A stretch of 64,000 nt of DNA from Cordilura impudica (lineage: Eukaryota > Arthropoda > Insecta > Diptera > Scathophagidae): NCBI GenBank assembly GCA_963682025.1, contig OY821521.1, positions 166,343,961 to 166,407,960 of the forward strand, read 5' to 3'. Positions within the stretch are counted from its first letter, which is position 1; every line of letters starts with the position of its first letter. Below, piece by piece: positions 11,697-22,133 of this stretch. The notes beneath the pieces are model-generated. The model searched no databases and had not been told where the DNA came from. It worked only from the letters and a program-made list of their open reading frames with translations. Both the position numbers and the translations under genes were made by a program.

Positions 11697-14228
11697 GGGA
11701 TGGCAAAATTTTTAAATTAACCGATTAATCATGTTGGCGGTTAATCGAACATATAAAATAACCGTTTGCGATTAATCGTTTACTTTTAACCGCTTAATTT
11801 AAAATATTGATTGAAATTAATAAATGTAGAATTTGTATGTAATATTTTATTTTTTGTTTTGTATTACATTTTGTTTGTTTTCATTTTCAATTATTCATAA
11901 TAGAATTAAGAAATAAAAGTTTTGACATTCTTTTCGCTGTTAGCCTATTTCGGATTTCAGTGACAGTTGCACCTGCTTTCGAAAAGATGCGTTCAGCAGG
12001 TACAGATGTTCCGAGCAGATAGCAATATTTTTTTGATAGTAAGTATAATTTGGGGTATACGGTCTTCATCTCTTCCCATGCGTCTATGACGTTCCGATTC
12101 ATTCCAGTACTGGGGCATTTAAGTAAACACAAAGTTCATCTAAGCTTTTGTGGTCTTGCCATATATCAAATTCTTCTTCTAAGTTTTAAGACGTGACACT
12201 TAAACTCTCAGTGCTGTCACTTGTCGATCAAGAGTTTTTAATTCTGCTCTCATATGACTCAGAGCAGTTGATAACGCCACCTGGTCTTAAAAATGGATTC
12301 TTTTGAACCTTGGATCTAGTAGCGTTGACGCTGCCAATAGAAATGAGTTTTCGAATTCACCAAAGCGACGGACGAACTGGTTTAAAATTACTTGTTTCAA
12401 TTTACGCGCCACTGGAAATTTGCATTGAATTTTTGTTAATCGTTGATGCCCACAATAAAGAAGCGGTATAATTTGGCTTAATGTGGCGTAATTTTCACCA
12501 CTAATTTGTGTTGTCATTGCCTCCAATGGTTTTAACAATGAAACTATTTCCACCATTTCGTCTTTGTTATTTGTTGTTATCATTGGTGGTGCATCTGAAT
12601 GTTTAATTAAAATTTGACTTATATATGGGATCAATTTTATAAATCGTTCCACCATATAGTACGTTGAATTCCACCTTGTTGTAACGTCCAAAATTGGTTT
12701 CAACATTTTACCTCCACATACACCAGCAGAATATTGCAACTCGCGCAAATCATCATTTGCTCTAACAGATCTTTTAAACTAGGCGACGATTTTTCTACAC
12801 TTGGTAATTATGTCACTAACTTCTGGCGTTTTTAACGAATAACCGCACACCAAATTCAAAGTATGCGCAAAACAAGGAATTTGGCGCTTCTTCCCAAACG
12901 TATCATGGATTGCCTTGACTATGTTAGGTGCATTGTCCGTAATTACAGCCATCACTTGCTCTTGATTTATAGAAAATTCCTTAAGCGCATTTTGCAAAAC
13001 TTCTGAGATGTATCCCACTGTATGAGCTTCATGCATTTTAAACACAGCAATTGTGCCACTAAATTGCTTATTTTCAAATAAGCCATGAATTGTAACACCG
13101 AGCATGCTGTTCATTGCTGTGTCAGTCCATATGTCGGTAGTTAAACACACATGCTGAACACTTGGTATACAATTTTTGAATTTTTCACTTTCAATGTAAC
13201 ATCTGCATGTTGTCAATGGTTGATTTAATTTTTGGTACTTTATACAGCGGAAAATGTTGCTTCATAAAGTTAAGGAATCCTTTACCTGTGTCAAAAATAA
13301 ATAAAAACATTTGCTCTATTATTATAAATTTGAAAACTACCTTCTATAAAACCAAATGGCAAGTTGTCAGTGACAATGTGGTGTACAATAGAAGTGGTTA
13401 ACTTTTGAAATTTAGAACCATCTGATGCATAGCTACGGACGTGAGCGAATGCGGAAATAATTGGGGGTTGCTTTTTGCTTTCACTGGTTTCTTCGGTGAG
13501 ATTTTTATTTTCACTGAAGCTGCTTTTCTCGGCGAAGTTTGCACTTTTACTGGTTCTGGGTTGTTCCCTTCCTTCGGTTAAATCCAATTCTATTACTTCC
13601 AATACATTATTTGGCTTGGATCATGATTGCTAATATAAAATTTATAAATCAATACATAGTTTCATTTGCACATCATTTTAGCGCTGTTTAAGTTACCTTA
13701 CATTGATCGAATTCCTTTGGATGCTTTAGCTTTAAATGCTGCACCACATTTGAAGTGTTGTTGGAGCATTCTAGCACTTTTATACATAATTGACACTTAA
13801 CTGTCGTAGAAGTTTGTTTAGTGAAATATTTCCATACGCTGCTTCGTATCGGCCCCATTTTACTTTTAAACTTTTAATCAGCACTTGTTTTCGCAAGAAA
13901 ATAAATGAATTTACGCTCTGTTGCAATTCAATTAAAACACGCACTTCTTTACTCGCTGATTGCCACGTTTACTTTGACAAAAGTCAACAGTGTTACCAGC
14001 TGATTGACCAAAAAGCATTGCTGACTGAAAACAGGATTGGCATTGCCAGTCAAAATAATTAATCAAAAGACTATGTACAAAATTACAAAAAAATCTTGCA
14101 ATATACATATATAAAATTATTGTCTAAATAATCGGTTAATAAGTCAAATAATTTAATGAAAAATATCGGTAAAATTTAATCGTTCATTTCAAGAAATTAA
14201 CCGATTATTACAAATTTTTTTACTTGGA
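11697..14228 (-). mobile_element. hAT-superfamily DNA transposon, decayed
   Basis: The element is bounded on the left by TAGGGATGGCAAAATTTTT, then AACCGATTAATC, and on the right by CGGTTAATTTC-type sequence read inverted, with NACCGATTA motifs repeated near both ends. The left end TAGGGATGGCAAA is typical of hAT termini; the right end is eroded, and I could not confirm an 8-bp target duplication. It carries the transposase pseudogene described separately. Confidence 0.75.
11887..13858 (-). pseudogene. BED-type zinc finger hAT transposase (ZBED/Ac-like), with introns and stops
   Basis: Transposase of a cut-and-paste hAT element. The first exon, ATG at 13,858 to about 13,702, encodes a BED zinc finger (C22, C25, H41, H46). 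It ends at a GTAAG donor. A second intron of 55 bp (13,286-13,340, GTAG...CAG) joins FGFIEG to KGFLNFM in frame. The RNase H-like core follows: LTTDIWTD (near 13,130), ITDNAPNI (near 12,930), CFAHTLNL. Then come FKRSVR, RWNSTYYM, LLDPRFK and the C-terminal dimerisation block SVPAERIFSKAG (near 11,985). It is dead. TAG at 12,779-12,781 falls in an otherwise continuous frame, a TAA follows IHF near 12,286, and there are frameshifts between about 12,120 and 12,190. The splice acceptor after the BED exon is uncertain because TGA falls near 13,620. Confidence 0.85.
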
Positions 14229-14560
14229 CCGACGGAAGGACGAACAGATGAACATAGTTTAATAATGAAAACTTTTATGCGTAATCTGATAAAAATTTAT
14301 GACTTAAAAATCGCCGAAACCAAAAAAGCGAAAAGCAAAAATCTTTAAAATCAAAAATCGCCAAAAATCCATAATCGCCAAAATCAAAAATCGCTAAAAT
14401 ACAAAACTGCCAAATGATATTCGAAATTTTAGACCAATTTTTAAGTGTTGTTGGATTTAATTTGTAAAATCTAGCTATATTTAGCTTGCTCCAGAGTAGG
14501 AACGCCGCAGTATTTGATAATTTTTTTAAAAATTTAAAATTTCTTTACTCTTTTCTTTCA

Positions 14561-15365
14561 TGTAGTAAATTAGCTATTTAAATAATATATATATATACTT
14601 TTGTTAAATAGCAATATTCAAACATTGCTTTAAAACAATATAATCACAATTGTCTCTTTGCTGTTTCCATTTAACAATAAATCGCTATAAAAAAAAATTG
14701 ACAACAAAACTTTACACAAAAAGAAGAACCTTTATTTATGAAGGCCCGCATACACACAAACAAATAACTGTTATATAAATAAAATAAATTTTTTTGAATA
14801 ATTGCTGACTTCCAATATAAATTCACATTTACACAAACATACGAGGGTGGTGCCAGAACTACCTAACACATAGACAAACAGTCAAGACAGTGGACTGGCA
14901 TTAGGTTTTTTGGGGATGTGCGTGGGATTATTTTTAAAAACGATATATTGATTTATTATCTTTAAAAACGAAATATAGATTGATTATCTTTAAAAAGGAG
15001 AGGCAATCAATGTCAAATATTATTTGAACCAATTCTACCATTTGAATGATGAAATGAAATAAATATATGCCAAAAAAAAAAAAGAAAGTGTTGACTATGC
15101 CCCAGTCCAAACATCCGCCATTGCGATGGCCAAAAGCAACGCATCTTTTTCTATACAAGAAGCCACTTTGGATAATTGTTTTTTTTTTATTATGAAAAAA
15201 TGGCTCTTTAGTAAAAGTTTTGCCTTGCATGGTGGTAACCACAATAAACAACAGGCTAAGAATAATCCGGTAAATCGATCAAGTTGAAGAATATCAAAAT
15301 AGTGATTTTCGACTAGTGTCGATTAATCAGATAAAACGAAGAATTTGTAAAAATGTTTCAATAAA
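14561..15365. other. Uncharacterised stretch
   Basis: AT-rich sequence with no element ends that I recognise. A 105-codon open frame on the minus strand (14,934-15,251) has no recognisable motif and is low in sequence complexity; I do not call it a gene. Confidence 0.5.
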
Positions 15366-15530
15366 AAACTAGTAAAAGTGTTAAATTCGGCTATTCCGAA
15401 TTTTTGATACCCTCCATCCGTATTCTAAACATAATATTATATTGTCAGCAGCGAGGTCTTTTACAATGATGTTTAAAATTAATAAGATAAAAACGCCATC
15501 GAATATGTCATGTCTGTATTCTGAGCGGCG
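15366..15530 (+). repeat. Family G repeat, 5' part
   Basis: It begins AAAAGTGTTAAATTCGGC and runs through ATACCCTCC, matching the start of the copy at 5,114. It is cut at 15,531 by another element's end. The matching 3' end of the family is at 20,150-20,322, so the two may be one copy split by several kilobases of insertions. Confidence 0.6.
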
Positions 15531-15665
15531 CACTGTGGACCATATTTTGAGAAGCGGCAAAAAATCGTTTTTTTTTTATGGTTACCGATTTTAAGGTTAT
15601 TTTATTCATTTGAAAGTAAATACCAGTGAACCTCGGGACCCAAACAATTGCGACTCAATTTCAAC
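15531..15665 (+). mobile_element. Orphan Transib-type terminus
   Basis: CACTGTGGACCATATTTTGA follows a GC-rich 5-mer (CGGCG, 15,526-15,530). The intact Transib-like element at 61,237 starts CACTGTGGCTCAAATTTTGA after CGCCG. Both then have a GGC-AAAA segment and a T-rich run followed by CGATTTT. The match to a Transib-type left end is seen in the sequence; the rest of this copy is missing, replaced by fold-back element DNA. Confidence 0.55.
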
Positions 15666-15925
15666 TATATCACTATATATATATATACACATACGTTAAA
15701 TAACAAAATAATAAACATATATTCTATACATATTATTTTATTTATATAAAATTCTCCAATATGTATTTTGTTTTAGGGAAAATACATTTCTTTTGTATTA
15801 ACAGAGTGTCATTTCATTTTGCTCAGTGTTGCTATGCCACAGTAGATGGCGCCCCAATTTTTGTTCTAATTAGCTTTGCAATCGTTATTTCTATTTTAAC
15901 ATGAATGTCAACATTTTGAATAATA

Positions 15926-16451
15926 TGGCGTTCACACTTAAGTGTTTAGCGAAGTGTTTGGTGTTTATGTGATAAACAAGTCAAATTGAGATGTTTTCCC
16001 ATACATTTTTTCGTTGGCTAAACATCTCAATTGAGATGTTTAAATCTTAAACACCTCAAAAACCGAAAATATGACAGAGTTGTATTTAACTTTGCGCATG
16101 TTCAGTGCAATATTACTCATGTTTGCCAAGTTGGCATCCTTGTTTTTTTAACATTACTATTAAAGTGGCATTACAATCAAAAAAATACAATACAAAATGA
16201 AAATAACGCATCTATATTGATAATTTTATCATTAATATAATTTAAGTAGTTGGCCGCCAATTTAATGATATTGTTTTTTTCAATTTTCAAAATTTTATAA
16301 CTTTTCAATTGTTTTTTATTTTGGAAACAGCTGTTCAATTTGCTGAAATGTTTAACTTAAACACACTAAATCAAGTGTGAACGACTGTGTTTTGTTTTGC
16401 AAAACATGAGCTAAAACACCTCAAAATATCGTAGTGTGAACACCATATAAG
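15926..16451. mobile_element. MITE X (~525 bp)
   Basis: It starts ATATGGCGTTCACACT and ends AGTGTGAACACCATAT, inverted repeats of 16 bp with one mismatch. The interior has GTTTAAC/CTCAAA-rich non-coding DNA. It lies inside the left arm of the fold-back element, immediately before a second partial copy of that arm. Confidence 0.7.
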
Positions 16452-16548
16452 ATATCAAACTTCATTTCGCTCAGTGTTTCTATGCCACAGTAGATGGCGC
16501 CGCAATTTTTATTCTAATTAGCTTTGCAATCGTTATTTCTCTTTTAAG

Positions 16549-17097
16549 AGCAGTACGCAGCTTGTTAAGGAATCTTAACAGAAAATTTTCATATATTTCT
16601 TAAAGAAAAAAAAAGGCACAAAAGTACCTTTCAGTGCAACGCTAGCAATCAGCTGTTTTCTGTCAATTATTAAGAATTGTGAAATTGAAAACAAATCAAT
16701 TCTTCGGTTCTGCTTTATTTAGCTTGCTAAACGCTTTTTAAGCTCAGTATCAAAATTACCCATCCGCTTCTTGTTTTTCTTTGCCGAATTTTGTTCGTTT
16801 TTTCCATGTTTGCAACTGAAAACAAACTTTTATTTTTTTTAGCATATTGCATTTTGTTAATGCTTACCTCTCCTGTCAAAATTCCGTTCAGAAAGAACGA
16901 AAAATTTGATATTCCTGCTCAAAGCCTGGGATGCCTAACTTAATTTACGTCAAAAAAAAGTAGTAAAAACAATACTACTTTTTTAAAAAGCTGCAGACTA
17001 TCAACAGAAATTTTTTGACACAAAAATTCCTTAAGCATTTCTGAAGCATTTTTTTATATGAAGTTTTTGATTCCTTAGCAAGCTGCATACAGGCCTT
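16549..17097. mobile_element. MITE Y (~550 bp)
   Basis: The left end GCAGTACGCAGCTTGTTAAG and right end CTTAGCAAGCTGCATACAGG are inverted repeats of about 25 bp with a few mismatches. TTTAA flanks both sides and could be the target duplication. No coding region is seen. The interrupted fold-back arm resumes immediately after it (TAACATGAATGTCAACATTT). Confidence 0.7.
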
Positions 17098-17486
17098 TAA
17101 CATGAATGTCAACATTTTCAATTGGACATCAGACACAACAATGTTAAGAGTTTACATAGGGCTGGTCTTTTATTTCATACGTTTTTCCATTATTATTTTA
17201 CAAATATGACCATAAGTTTGGCATATGAACTTTTTGTTGTGTTTACAAAATAGAGTTACCGAGTTCATCAGTGCGTTTTTTTGCTTTCAAAATAGTTCTA
17301 CATAGTTATATAAAATTATTATTCAGCTTTATCTACAAAATATCTGATTGCGATTACATATAATTTTTTATAATTACAAAAGCATTACGATATAAATACA
17401 AAATTGCACCTTTTAAATTTTCCATTCAAATTTAAGGAAATATCAATTCTAAAAATTGGAATTCAGATTTCCAATTATAAATAAGA

Positions 17487-18756
17487 ATATACCAAGTGTT
17501 AAATTAGGCTATGCGGAATCTTTGATACCATCCACCTCGGTTTGAGTATTGATAATAAATGTAAACAAAATATTTGAAAAAGTAAACAATTTGTTAAATT
17601 TAAGAACAAATTATTTCAGCAAATTCTTTGGTTTGATCTGGATTTTTGTTTATTCCAAGAGCTGGTATATAGAGCTCTCTCACATTAGTAATTCGCGTTC
17701 CAGCGAGGAAAGATCGTTTTCGTCTTTTCTATTATTTCGGATAAAAGAAAACACGTTTCGGTGTTTGCTTTTTGGTCATTCGTGGTTGCTGATCGGCATG
17801 CATTTAGGTTATATACCTATATGCATGCGTTTCCGGTTATATGACATAATTTGTTAATTAATTTAGTTTAAGTTTTTTCAAATTAAATAGCTCGCCCTAA
17901 CCTCCATTGGGAAGGTAATGGTTGTGTAGGGTGGCTATACGCATTAAATCGTGTAAATTGGAGACGGCTGTATAGTATCTTTTAACTGGCCAAATAATTC
18001 TTCATTGCGGATCGGTCGGATCGAGTAACAAAATAAAACAAAAAAACTATCTCAATTTTTTTTTGTTAAAATATTGCCATATTTGGAAAATAAATTTTAT
18101 TTTACATACTAAAAGGGAGTTTTTACTATTTACACAATACAATACAAAATCTAACCCAGTGATGCCAACTTTTGATTTTGAATTAAATTATGTTAATAAA
18201 ATATTATTTTATTTATTGACTCCAAATACTACTACCTGGGAATTATTATCGAATTTCAATTTTTTGGCTTTTACCTTGCCTACCATGAAGTCAAATTTTG
18301 AAGTCATCATGAACACTGGTTCAAATTAGGGATGCCAAACGCAAAAAATTTAAAATAAGATAATTTGTTAACTTTATTTTCTGAAAAACTTAAAATTTTC
18401 ATCCACAAAAATTATGAAAAATATATATAAATAACATTCTAATCAAATTGCGCTTTATTTGTGTAACAATTTTTATGTTCGCAATTCTTAAATATCATTT
18501 GAGGTTTTCGAAACTTCATTGAATTTAAATTAATATTTTCTTATCCTGAAATGCTATTAATGTCTCCTGAATCGCAATATTTTTTTTAAGTTCAGTTGAT
18601 TTTTTAAATGTAAACATATTTGGTGTTTTCTGAATTTCAATTTGTGTTTAAAGAATAAAATTTATATTTTTAAAATTCAATAGATGTCTTCTAAATTTCA
18701 AGTTATTATTTCCGACGTTTTAATATGATTTTTTGAAATTCAATTGATATTTTCTA
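17487..18756. other. Loop of the fold-back element
   Basis: It contains a family G start (17,494-17,560: AGTGTTAAATTAGGC, ACCATCCACC) and otherwise uncharacterised AT-rich DNA. Open frames of 102 and 88 codons occur here, but they carry no motif I recognise and I do not call them genes. Confidence 0.5.
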
Positions 18757-19420
18757 ATTTATAATTGGAAATCTGAATTCCAATTTTTAGAGTTGATATT
18801 TTCTTAAATTTGAATAGAAAATTTAAATGGTGCAATTTTGTATTTATATCAATAGTAATGCTTTAGTAATTATAAACAATTTTTAAAAATTATATGTAAT
18901 CGCAATCAGATATTTTGTACGTAAAGCTGAATAATAATTTTATATGACTATGTAGAACTGTTTTGCAAGCAAAAAAAAACTCTGATGAACTCGGTAACTC
19001 TATTTTGTAAACACAACAAAAAGTTAATAGGCCAAACTTATGGTCATATTTGTAAAAGAATAATGGAAAAACGTATGAAATAAAAGACCAGCCCTGTGTA
19101 TACTCTTAACATTGTTGTGTTTTATATCTAATTGATAATGGTGACATTCGTGTTAAAATAGAAATAACGATTGCAAAGTTAATTAGAACAAAAATAGTGG
19201 CGCCATCTAATGTGGCATAGCAACACTGAGCAAAATGAAGTGACTCTCGGTTGGTTAATACAAAAGAAATGTATTTTCCCTAAAACAAAATACATATTGG
19301 AGAATTTTATATAAATAAAATAATATACCGATTTACTTCTAACATGCGGTTATTATGAATATATAGGTACATGTATAGAATATATGTGTATTATTTTGTT
19401 ATTTAATACATGTATGTATG

Positions 19421-20149
19421 TACATATATGTAAATATTACACACAAAAAATACAACATCAAAAGTTATTTTCGTGTTTTTCTTTAAATAAATTAATACAT
19501 AAAATTTTGTTTGGTAAATTTGTAACCAGGTAGTATAACATTATTTACTTTAGATGTTGGTGAATTTTTACTGCCTTTGTATTAACTCGTAGTGTCTGCT
19601 TCTCTGCTTTTCGAAAAAATTTTGGATTGATTTTTAAACCCTTTCCCGTGACCCAATCTGAAACTTTGCACGCAGGCTCGTGGCGATGACATTAGATCAT
19701 TTTCTAACACATTTTTTTAGTGATGCCAAAATAATGGAAACTTTAAAATTTTTCTACCAGAGTTGATAAAAAAATGTACAAGGGTTAGTTTTTATAATGT
19801 TATTACCACAACGACCACAAAAACAACATGTCCAGCTATGACAACAATACAACATTTAGAATAACAACAAGAACAATATAGAAACATCATATTTTTCATT
19901 TTTTTTTTACTTTTTCAGAGATTTCCTGGACCTGTTGCACCGATTATAATGATTTTTGAAACAGAAATCTTCCCATAATCTAGCTGTCCTATTGAGGCCG
20001 TGATCGTGACAAGAACAACATAGAAAATCATATTTTTCAACACTTTTTTTACTTCTTCATTCAATTCTAGGGACCTAATCAACCGATTTAGACGATTTCA
20101 GTGAATTATTTTTTATGCAAACGAGCACCCTAGCTGCCCGATTGAAGTT
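19421..20149. other. Uncharacterised stretch leading into family G repeat
   Basis: It holds a TACATGTATG-type microsatellite at the left edge and AACAAC/ACAACA-rich DNA at 19,805-19,880. The segment from about 19,915 contains two similar blocks (TTTCCTGGACC... and TTCTAGGGACC..., about 140 bp apart) that look like the internal part of a family G copy. Confidence 0.5.
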
Positions 20150-20322
20150 GTCATCGTGATTTCCACAGACGGACAGACGGACATTGCTATATCAACTCCG
20201 CTTGTTATAAGGATCACAAATATACATTTTTTTGGGGGGTCCAGAATATTTTTATAATTATTACAAACGGAATGACAAACTTATATATACCCTCTGCACA
20301 CTGGGGTGGAGGGTATAAAAAT
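20150..20322 (+). repeat. Family G repeat, 3' end
   Basis: CAGACGGACAGACGGACAT, then TTACAAACGGAATGACAAAC and the end GGTGGAGGGTATAAAAATAT match the 3' ends at 5,640 and 35,910. Confidence 0.75.
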
Positions 20323-21060
20323 ATAGGTGATCTCAAGTTAAAGCCCTTGTTACTATATATTGCTAAGGTTTCGAGATTTCTTTTGTGATTTATTTGTTTT
20401 TAATTTCTCTATAAAATTGGATTTTTTATGAAAAATATATAGTAGATGATCTCAAATTAAAGCTTAGTTTTCTATAAAAACTTTTTTTTATGATTTTTCA
20501 TATAAAATTGGATTTTTGGTAAAAAAAAAATATAGGTAGCGCCAACAAATGCCCTTTTTGCTTTATCTAGTTTAGGTTTCAAGAAAAACGCTTTATTATG
20601 ATTTTTTAAATTTTTCGTAAACAACTGAATTTTTGATAAAAAAAAATATAGGTAGCCCCAACAAAAGTCCTTTTTGCTTTATCTAGCTTAGTTTTCGAGA
20701 AAAACACTTTTTTATGATTTTTAAAATTTTTCGTATAAAATTGTGTTTTTTATGAAAAATATAGATGATCCCAAGTTAAAATCCTTATTGCTGTATCTAA
20801 CTTTGTTTTCGGAAAGACGCTTTATTGTTATTTTTTTTTTTTAGTTTTTCATATAAAATTGGATTTTCGGTGAAAAATGTAGGTAATCCCAGAGTAAAGC
20901 CTTTTTCTATATCTAGTTTAGTGTTCGAGAAAAACTAATTTTCTTTGATTTTTTACGAGTTTTCATTTAAATATTAATTTTTGGTGAAAAATATATGTAA
21001 TCCCAATAAAAAGCCCTTTTTGAAAATTTTTCATATAACTGTGGCCATTTGGGATCACCC
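20323..21060 (+). repeat. ~115-bp tandem repeat, about seven units
   Basis: Units start with AAAAATATAGGT(A/G)-type sequence at about 20,322, 20,438, 20,530, 20,646, 20,758, 20,876 and 20,988. Each contains CCAA(G/C)..AAAG(C/T)CC, TTATCTAG, TT(T)TCGAGAAAAAC and an ATAAAATTGGATTTT box. Units diverge noticeably from one another. No coding potential is seen and the family is not seen elsewhere in the window. Confidence 0.8.
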
Positions 21061-22019
21061 TCGTCCGTGTTATACTGTCATACTTTTCAAAACCAGTGAA
21101 AAGTTTTAATTAAAAAAAAAAATAAATAAAGAAAGAACAAAATTGTTTGACAGCAGGTTTATTAGAACAATGGAGTTGTTTTTGTTATTTACAAGCAAAT
21201 AATATTTTGCAAATTGCTGACAAATACAAATAAAACAGAACAACTAGTTGGATGATGAAAAAGGAAATCATTTTATTTTGTTTTCGTATTTAAACAAAAA
21301 TAAATTTAAGCCAAACTTAAATTATATTATAAAACAGAATGATGATTATTATACTTCGGCTGGCTTGTCACAATAAATTATTCTTTTTTTGTTTTGGCGA
21401 AATTAAAATGTTTGTGTAAATAATTCAACATTGAAATTAATTGCTGTGGTTTCTGTGGTGCCACTAACCATAAAACTGGAAAAAAAAAGGTACCTAAAAG
21501 TGTTGAAATTAGAACATCACTGCCGCCAAAACTTGGTAAGCGATTAAAGCAAAATTAAATAATTAAAAAAAATAAAAAAAATTATTTAAACTTTTTGTTA
21601 TTATATTATAAACCATATTGTCAAAAATGTCTTCAGTACGACGGATAAATATAGGATAAAGTGGAAAAACACGGAGTAAGAAAATATTTGTAGTCAATTT
21701 CTAAAAAAAAAATTGATTGTGTTATCATGGATGCTGAAATACATGAAATGTAGAATAGACTAAGCAAATTCCCTGAACACTATATGATGTGGCTGCGCTC
21801 CTAGAAGTAAAGAAGTCATTCCTAAAGGGTTTAAAAATTCAAAAATATTTATCGAAAATATATATAGAAGATCTTTTGAGAGAACTTATAGAACACCAAG
21901 AAGAATCGGGGGTCTAATCATCTTATTCGTGATCGAGTGAGTTTTCGTATCGAATAAAATTTTGTAATGTATCGACATACGATTTGAATTGTATGTCATG
22001 CATGAGCAATAGGCTATAT
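21061..22019. other. Uncharacterised stretch
   Basis: No gene called. Around 21,725-21,910 there is a coding-like texture (ATGGATGCTGAAATACATGA and following) but it is broken by stops every 10-20 codons. It may be an old pseudogene of unknown origin. Confidence 0.4.
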
Positions 22020-22133
22020 TTTTTTTGGTTTTTAAAGTGGGCGTGACACCTCCCATATAAAGTGATTTTTTAACATCTAATGTTAACTTATAATATCTGG
22101 AATACTACAATACATACATGTACATTAGGGTGG
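22020..22133. repeat. Helentron-like 140-bp repeat, left remnant
   Basis: GTGGGCGTGACACCTCCCAT and the adjoining TATAATATCTGGAATACTAC belong to the 140-bp repeat family. The array is interrupted at 22,134 by the palindromic element and resumes at about 24,380. Confidence 0.7.

Larger units (their letters stand above)
11346..14560. mobile_element. Second Helentron-like copy, split by a hAT insertion
   Basis: The 5' part (11,346-11,695) has a GTGTGTTTG-type start region and a GTGGGCGTGGCACCTCC segment. The 3' part (14,280-14,560) has AAAATCGCCAAAA-type short repeats and AGGAACGCCGCAG, equivalent to 10,985-11,200 and 26,010-26,250. The hAT element between them was therefore inserted into this copy. 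Confidence 0.6.
15690..19420. mobile_element. Large fold-back element with long inverted arms
   Basis: Left arm pieces at 15,695-15,921, 16,455-16,548 and 17,097-17,486 are reverse complements of a continuous right arm at about 18,757-19,415. Anchors are GCAATCGTTATTTCTATTTT against AAAATAGAAATAACGATTGC, and GACCATAAGTTTGG against CCAAACTTATGGTC. Arm identity looks high, with indels. The loop (17,487-18,756) has no recognised gene and carries a family G start at 17,494. The left arm is partly duplicated and interrupted by two MITEs. No transposase is present. Confidence 0.75.

Noticed and set aside
13790..14062. 90-codon plus-strand frame
   Set aside because: Antisense to the BED exon and terminal region of the hAT element.
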